This document shows, one piece after another, positions 59,259-64,000 of a stretch of 64,000 bases of DNA. The notes under the pieces were generated by a model that worked only from the letters and a program-made list of their open reading frames with translations, searched no databases and had not been told where the DNA came from. Position 1 is the stretch's first letter, and each line of letters opens with the position of its first letter. Origin of the DNA: Paenibacillus paridis. Lineage in GTDB: Bacteria; Bacillota; Bacilli; Paenibacillales; Paenibacillaceae. The translations under genes and the position numbers were made by a program. The stretch spans positions 114,597-178,596 of the forward strand of contig NZ_VCIX01000076.1 in NCBI RefSeq assembly GCF_006345825.1. Reading direction: 5' to 3'.

Positions 59259-61349
59259 TTGGATTATCGAGTCATCAAAGAAAATGATTTATTCCTCATG
59301 ACGGACAGGGATGGCAACATTCCTGCAGGTGATGTTGCAGGACTAGGTCTCTACACGAGAGATACACGGTTCTTAAGCAGAATGGAAATTCGGATCAATG
59401 GCCAGAAGCCGATTCTACTATCTTCCGCTGCCGACGAGAATTATATTTCAACCTTTCGCCTAACTAATCCGCATATGGAAGAGAATGGCGAGCTTCAGCT
59501 TTGGCGTGAATCCGTAGAGGTCGAGCGTACGCGCTTCATCTACGAAGGAGCGCTATATGAGACGTTGAAGCTTACCAGCTACTATCCGAAAGCTGTACAA
59601 TTCGATTTTTCCGTGCTGCTCGATGCGGATTTTGCCGATATGTTCGTCGTGCGCGGCTTTCAATATGGCGAGCTGGGCAGCAAGACGGGAGATCAGATCG
59701 GCCAAGGGCAAAGAATAATCGGGTATCTTGGAGCAGATGGCGTGCGCCGCGAAACGAAAATTAAATGGAATACGCCAGAGAGCCTGATTAGCGAGTCTGG
59801 GGAACTGCATTTCGATGTAAAGCTGAATCATCGGGAAAACGCTGAAATCGCTTTCTTTATAGCGCCGATTATCGATGGCGCAGAGCCGAAGCAGCATGAG
59901 GCTGTGGAAGCGATGAAGAAGCTAAGAGCATCTTATCAAGATTGGAATGAGTCATCCACAGTGATTCAGAGTGATGTGCCGCTGTTCGATAAGCTCTACC
60001 ATCGTGGTGTGCAGGATTTGCGCGTATTGCTTACAGATCTTGGATACGGGGCGTTTCCGGTTGCGGGCTTGCCTTGGTTCTCAGTGCCTTTCGGCCGCGA
60101 TAGCCTGATTGCCGCCCTGCAAATGCTTTCCTTGAATCCGCAAATCGCCAAAGGCACGCTGCTCACGCTAGCTGCTTATCAGGGCCAGAATGAGGATGAG
60201 TGGCGAGATGAGCAGCCAGGCAAAATCATGCATGAAATTCGCTATGGCGAATTGGCTGGAACAAATCAGGTACCATTTACGCCTTACTATGGAACGATTG
60301 ATGCGACGCCGCTATTTTTACTGCTTGCCGCTGAATATTATCACTGGACAGGTGATGCAGCATTTGTAAGCACGTTAATGCCGCATTTGGATGCCGCACT
60401 GAAGTGGATCCAAGCATTTGGCGACTGCGACGAGGATTCCTTTGTGGAATATTATCAGAAGTCATCCAAAGGGATTGCGAATCAAGGCTGGAAGGATTCT
60501 GCGGATTCAGTCGTTCATCGCAGCGGAGATTATGCGGAGGCTCCGATCGCGCTTGTCGAGGTTCAAGGCTATGTGTATCAAGCGCTTACTCGTCTTGCCC
60601 CTATTTTTAGAAGCTTGGGTCATGAAGAACAGGCGGATGGCATGCTATCCGAAGCAGAGCTGCTGCGTGAACGCTTTGAGCGCGACTTCTGGATGGAGGA
60701 TGAGCAGTTTTACGCCATTGCACTCGATAAGGAGAAGAAGCGGGTCGACTCGGTAACCTCGAATGCTGGTCATATTCTAATGTCAGGTATAGCCTCTCCC
60801 GAGCGTGCAAAGGCTGTGGCTGAGCGCTTGATTGCTCCTGATATGTTTGGCGGCTACGGCATTCGGACGATGAGCACGGATGCATCTGGCTATAACCCGA
60901 TGAGCTACCATGACGGAAGCATCTGGCCGCATGACAATTCGATGTGCCTGCTTGGCCTGAGCCAAGGCGGATTTGCAGAGGAAGCAGTTACGGTGATGCA
61001 AGGCTTGCTGAACGCCGCTGAAAAATTCGAATACTATAGGCTGCCCGAGCTGTTCTGCGGGTATGACGATTCTCTTGGTGCTCCGGTTCCATACCCTGTG
61101 GCTTGTTCGCCGCAAGCATGGGCAGCGGGTACGCCGCTGACCTTTGTACAGGCGTTGCTGGGCCTGCGGCCGGATGGCTTATCGCGTCAAATTACAATCA
61201 AGCCGGCTTTGCTCCATGGCATGAACATGCTGAAAGTGGAGCGTCTACAAATCGGCAGCGGTACGCTCAGCCTTCGCGTCACTCGCGGAGCAGAGGGGCC
61301 GAAGGTTGAGATTTTAGCCAACTCAACCGGTTATGAGCTGATCTCTTAG
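59259..61349 (+). CDS. Glycogen-debranching-type glucosidase (amylo-alpha-1,6-glucosidase family)
   Basis: 696 residues. An N-terminal beta-sandwich domain of the GDE N-terminal type (DYRVIKENDLFLMTDRDGNI, GLYTRDTRFLSR) and an (alpha/alpha)6-barrel from about 245 with PFGRDSLIAALQML, TPLFLLLAAEYYHWTGD, GWKDSADSV and HDNSMCLLGL, as in GH63/GH15-like and MGH1-like hydrolases. No signal peptide, so it acts on sugar brought in by the ABC importer encoded next. The start is TTG 59259 with GAGGGGAAAG upstream. It is first in a LacI-controlled operon. Annotation as debranching enzyme is by family; the true substrate may be another alpha-glucoside or mannoside. Confidence 0.85.
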   Translation: MDYRVIKENDLFLMTDRDGNIPAGDVAGLGLYTRDTRFLSRMEIRINGQKPILLSSAADENYISTFRLTNPHMEENGELQLWRESVEVERTRFIYEGALYETLKLTSYYPKAVQFDFSVLLDADFADMFVVRGFQYGELGSKTGDQIGQGQRIIGYLGADGVRRETKIKWNTPESLISESGELHFDVKLNHRENAEIAFFIAPIIDGAEPKQHEAVEAMKKLRASYQDWNESSTVIQSDVPLFDKLYHRGVQDLRVLLTDLGYGAFPVAGLPWFSVPFGRDSLIAALQMLSLNPQIAKGTLLTLAAYQGQNEDEWRDEQPGKIMHEIRYGELAGTNQVPFTPYYGTIDATPLFLLLAAEYYHWTGDAAFVSTLMPHLDAALKWIQAFGDCDEDSFVEYYQKSSKGIANQGWKDSADSVVHRSGDYAEAPIALVEVQGYVYQALTRLAPIFRSLGHEEQADGMLSEAELLRERFERDFWMEDEQFYAIALDKEKKRVDSVTSNAGHILMSGIASPERAKAVAERLIAPDMFGGYGIRTMSTDASGYNPMSYHDGSIWPHDNSMCLLGLSQGGFAEEAVTVMQGLLNAAEKFEYYRLPELFCGYDDSLGAPVPYPVACSPQAWAAGTPLTFVQALLGLRPDGLSRQITIKPALLHGMNMLKVERLQIGSGTLSLRVTRGAEGPKVEILANSTGYELIS

Positions 61350-61405
61350 GTTTTACGCAATCGTTAATATATACATGATTCACATTACTTAAGGAGGTTG
61401 TATGT

Positions 61406-62725
61406 ATGAGGAAGAAATCAGGGGTTTTGGTCTTGTCTTTCATGTTGGCAGTTGTCCTTATTTTGTCCGCTTGTGGCAAAAATGAAAACAACGCCGGCAC
61501 AGGTTCAACAGAAACAAATAATGGAACCAAGCAAGAGGCAACAAAAGAACCGGCTGCCGAGCAAGTTACGGTCACGCTGGCAGGCTGGGGCGCAAGCCCG
61601 GAAGAGCAGGACCTGCTGAACCAGACGCTTAAGGAATTTGAAACCAAATATCCGAATGTGAAGGTCAACTACGAGGTCATTGCCGATCAGTATATGGACG
61701 TAATCAAGACTAGACTCATTGGCGGAGAAGGGCCGGATGTTTTTTACTTGGATGCTTTCGAGGCACCTGGACTTATCGAGCGCAACGTGCTTGAGCCGCT
61801 GGACAGCTATGTAACACCAGAGTTTGACGTTGCAGACTTCGAGCAGCCAATGGTAGACGCGTTCAAGCAGGAAGGCGTATCCTATGGTTTCCCTAAGGAC
61901 TTCTCGACGCTTGCCATGTTCTACAACAAAAAGGATTTTGCCGAGGCAGGCATTACCGCGCCTCCGACTACGTGGGATGAGCTTGAGGAGGCTGCAGTTA
62001 AACTGACGAAAAAAGAAGGCGACAAAACCGTTCGCTACGGCTTCGGCGTTGCGCCTGAGCTTGCCCGTCAAATGTTTATGATTCAAGCTTTCGGAGGCAA
62101 GGTTTCCGATGATGAAGGCAATGCCGCCTTTGCATCCCCGGATGCATTGAAAGGCCTTCAGCTTGTAACGGATATGCACAATGTTGACAAAGCCTCCGGC
62201 GAGCCAAAGGAAGTTGGCGCTGGCTGGGGCGGAGAAATGTTCGGCCAAGGCAAAGCCTCTATCGTATTTGAAGGAAACTGGGCAATTCCGTTCCTTGAAC
62301 AGAACTATAAAGACTTGGATTACGGCACAGCAGAGCTGCCAACCGTAAACGGAAAGAAAGGCACAATGGCGTTCACGGTAGCTTACGTGATGAACAAAGA
62401 ATCGAAGAAGAAAGAAGCTGCATGGCAGCTGATCTCCTTCCTGACTGGCAAAGAAGGCATGAAAACCTGGACGAGCAAAGGCTTTGCGCTTCCTACTCGT
62501 AAATCCGTCGCACAGGAGCTAGGCTATGACAAGGACGAGCTTCGCAGCGCGATCGTAGCAGGCGCTTCCTATGCAACGCCTTGGCAAGCGGGCTCGACGC
62601 TGCCTACGATTATGAGCAACTTCAACAATCAATTCGTAGACACGTTTATGGGCAATTCCAAGCTTGAGGATGCGATGAAAAAAGCAGAAACCGTTGCGAA
62701 CAAGGAAATTGCAGCAGCGAAGTAG
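61406..62725 (+). CDS. ABC sugar-binding lipoprotein (extracellular solute-binding family 1)
   Basis: 439 residues. Lipoprotein signal peptide with lipobox LILSAC (Cys at about 23), then the family 1 sugar-binding fold: VTVTLAGWGASPEEQDLLNQ, PDVFYLDAFEAPGLIERNVL, YGFPKDFSTLAMFYNKKDFAEAGI and ENWAIPF-like FEGNWAIPFLEQN. It delivers an oligosaccharide to the two permeases that follow. AAGGAGGTTG precedes ATG 61406. A hairpin after the stop probably raises its level relative to the permeases. Confidence 0.94.
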   Translation: MRKKSGVLVLSFMLAVVLILSACGKNENNAGTGSTETNNGTKQEATKEPAAEQVTVTLAGWGASPEEQDLLNQTLKEFETKYPNVKVNYEVIADQYMDVIKTRLIGGEGPDVFYLDAFEAPGLIERNVLEPLDSYVTPEFDVADFEQPMVDAFKQEGVSYGFPKDFSTLAMFYNKKDFAEAGITAPPTTWDELEEAAVKLTKKEGDKTVRYGFGVAPELARQMFMIQAFGGKVSDDEGNAAFASPDALKGLQLVTDMHNVDKASGEPKEVGAGWGGEMFGQGKASIVFEGNWAIPFLEQNYKDLDYGTAELPTVNGKKGTMAFTVAYVMNKESKKKEAAWQLISFLTGKEGMKTWTSKGFALPTRKSVAQELGYDKDELRSAIVAGASYATPWQAGSTLPTIMSNFNNQFVDTFMGNSKLEDAMKKAETVANKEIAAAK

Positions 62726-62733
62726 GAGGAAGG

Positions 62734-62760
62734 GGAGGGAGAGCAGGTAGAGCTCCCTCC
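62734..62760 (+). other. Intercistronic hairpin after the sugar-binding gene
   Basis: GGAGGGAG / CTCCCTCC stem with an 11-base loop and TTCATTCTTT after it; a partial terminator or mRNA stabiliser between binding protein and permease. Confidence 0.65.
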
Positions 62761-62799
62761 TTCATTCTTTGATCATGATGTGAAAGGAGAAGATTAGGT

Positions 62800-63699
62800 A
62801 TGGCTGAGGCCTCTTCATGGAAAAAGAAACTGAAAAATAACGCGACCGGTTATCTGTTTCTGCTTCCAACCATTCTAGTACTTGGCACTTTTTTGTTTTT
62901 GCCTGTTTTCTATTCCCTCTATCTATCGGGACACAAAGTTAATTTGCTTGGCGACGTCAGCTACAAGTGGATCGGCGTAAACAACTTCACCCGGATGGCC
63001 GGAGATGAACGTGCATGGATTGCCCTTAAAAATACGGCTTCCTTCGCGTTGTTTGTGGTACCGCTGCAAACGGCCTTTGCGATCATGCTTGCTGTTATCT
63101 TAAATGCAAAGCTAAGATTCAAAAACTTTTTCCGGATCGTGTTTTTTATGCCGACGGTTACCTCATCGGCGGTGTTGTCTCTGATCTTTATGTGGATATA
63201 CAATTCAAACGGCCTGCTGAACCGGGTGCTCGAATTTGTAGGTTTGCATGGCTATAACTGGCTTGGAGATCCGGCGGTCGCCATGAAGGCGATCATGCTT
63301 ATGAATATATGGTCCACCGCTCCGTTTTTTATGGTCGTCTTTCTGGCAGCGCTCCAGGATATCCCTGATGCGCTGTATGAATCGGCGATGCTCGATGGGG
63401 CAGGCGCGTGGAGGCGCTTCATCTCCATTACATTGCCGCTAATTAAACCTGCGACCTTCTTTACGGTGGTCATGGGCATTATCGGGACCTTCCAGCTCTT
63501 TGACCAGTCCTATATTTTCTCTGCGGGCTCAGGCGGACCGAATAACTCAACGCTCACGGTAGCACTGCTTATTTATCAGTATGCATTCAAAAATCTCGAC
63601 TTTGGCTACGCTTCTGCGCTTGCTGTCATGCTGGCTGCGGTCATTATGATTGTTACGTTGATTCAGCGCAAGCTGTTTGCCGAAGAGAAGCTGAACTAG
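62800..63699 (+). CDS. ABC sugar permease, MalF/UgpA type
   Basis: 299 residues, six membrane helices (first: ATGYLFLLPTILVLGTFLFLPV), with the coupling EAA-like loop DIPDALYESAMLDGAGAWRRFISITLPLIKP. It pairs with the next permease. AAAGGAGAAG lies before ATG 62800. No ATPase gene is visible in the window; it may be a shared MsmX-type ATPase. Confidence 0.94.
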   Translation: MAEASSWKKKLKNNATGYLFLLPTILVLGTFLFLPVFYSLYLSGHKVNLLGDVSYKWIGVNNFTRMAGDERAWIALKNTASFALFVVPLQTAFAIMLAVILNAKLRFKNFFRIVFFMPTVTSSAVLSLIFMWIYNSNGLLNRVLEFVGLHGYNWLGDPAVAMKAIMLMNIWSTAPFFMVVFLAALQDIPDALYESAMLDGAGAWRRFISITLPLIKPATFFTVVMGIIGTFQLFDQSYIFSAGSGGPNNSTLTVALLIYQYAFKNLDFGYASALAVMLAAVIMIVTLIQRKLFAEEKLN

Positions 63700-63711
63700 G
63701 AGGGCGATTAA

Positions 63712-64000
63712 GTGGTATTTCAACAATCCAAATGGGGAAAAGCGATCCTTTACTTTCTTTTATTCGCATACGGCTGCGTTACGGTCGCTCCTTTTCTATG
63801 GGCGCTGTCCTCTTCGTTCAAGCCGCTAAGCGAGATTGTATCCGGAGGCATTAATTTTATTCCAAAAGAATTCACCCTTCAGAACTACTATGATATTTTC
63901 GTCAAAGAGCCGCTGTTTCTCCGCTGGATGTATAACAGTGCGCTTATAGCGGTAGTGGCCACGGTGTGCAACACGTTGTTCAACTCCATGGCAGGTTATG
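63712..64000 (+). CDS. ABC sugar permease, MalG/UgpE type (3' end outside window)
   Basis: 96 codons are visible, starting at GTG 63712 after AGGAGGGCGATTAA. The first membrane helix (AILYFLLFAYGCVTVAPFLW), then ALSSSFKPLSEI and FIPKEFTLQNYYDIF, match the MalG-type partner of binding-protein-dependent sugar importers. The frame is open at the window edge. Confidence 0.92.
   Translation, partial: MVFQQSKWGKAILYFLLFAYGCVTVAPFLWALSSSFKPLSEIVSGGINFIPKEFTLQNYYDIFVKEPLFLRWMYNSALIAVVATVCNTLFNSMAGY

Overview
The window looks like a chromosomal segment of a Paenibacillus-type Bacillota. Four very large secreted proteins end in triple S-layer homology (SLH) domains. Ribosome-binding sites are strong (AAGGAGG/GGAGGTG), GTG and TTG starts are frequent, base composition is mixed near 50% GC, and there are many carbohydrate-active enzymes with AraC and LacI regulators. 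No rRNA, tRNA, CRISPR array, transposase or prophage gene was seen.

Layout. 1-3390: end of a giant SLH protein built from 228-bp tandem repeats. 3630-5556: macro-domain protein, GNAT acetyltransferase and a 40-residue peptide. 5623-9522 (minus): SLH-anchored GH18 chitinase. 9969-13876: GNAT, DEAD-box RNA helicase, small acidic protein, GDPD phosphodiesterase and an AraC regulator divergent from a GH2 beta-glycosidase (13939-15645). 16225-24666: compact AT-richer cluster of nucleic-acid and nucleotide enzymes (MazG-like pyrophosphohydrolase, two different PLD-SF2 helicase fusions, Nudix hydrolase, NERD-SF1 helicase); this is the best candidate for an undescribed defence or genome-maintenance system. 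24894-31388: 2164-residue SLH protein with two catalytic domains. 31622-33475: GC-richer paralogue of the NERD helicase whose nuclease Lys, Walker A and motif III are all lost. 33646-37197 (minus): nucleotide-transporter-like membrane domain fused to HEAT repeats and two cNMP-binding domains. 37468-41133: SNF2 helicase plus SWIM-finger partner. 41225-41641: immunity-protein-like ORF. 42753-43801 (minus): azlD/azlC. 43953-48072: Fur-boxed siderophore uptake locus in which an AraC regulator and the substrate-binding lipoprotein are one ORF with an internal promoter and Fur box. 49326-50819: LemA and an HtpX-like protease. 51092-56038: SLH protein with beta-helix, CBM32-like and SGNH esterase domains. 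56729-57895: Gfo/Idh/MocA oxidoreductase. 57998-64000: LacI repressor divergent from a glucosidase and ABC sugar importer operon with two palindromic operators and a cre-like site; the last permease runs off the window.

The long gaps are not empty. Four carry the same roughly 190-bp element made of four small palindromes in a ++-- order. Two of these are followed by a second, independent four-palindrome element, and one is followed further by a 44-bp tandem repeat. These look like BIME/REP-style dispersed repeats.

Two themes recur: cell-surface degradation of complex polysaccharide or phosphate-containing polymers, using SLH-anchored multi-domain enzymes with uptake systems controlled by sugar or iron; and information-processing or defence helicases (DEAD, PLD-SF2 twice, NERD-SF1 twice, SNF2).
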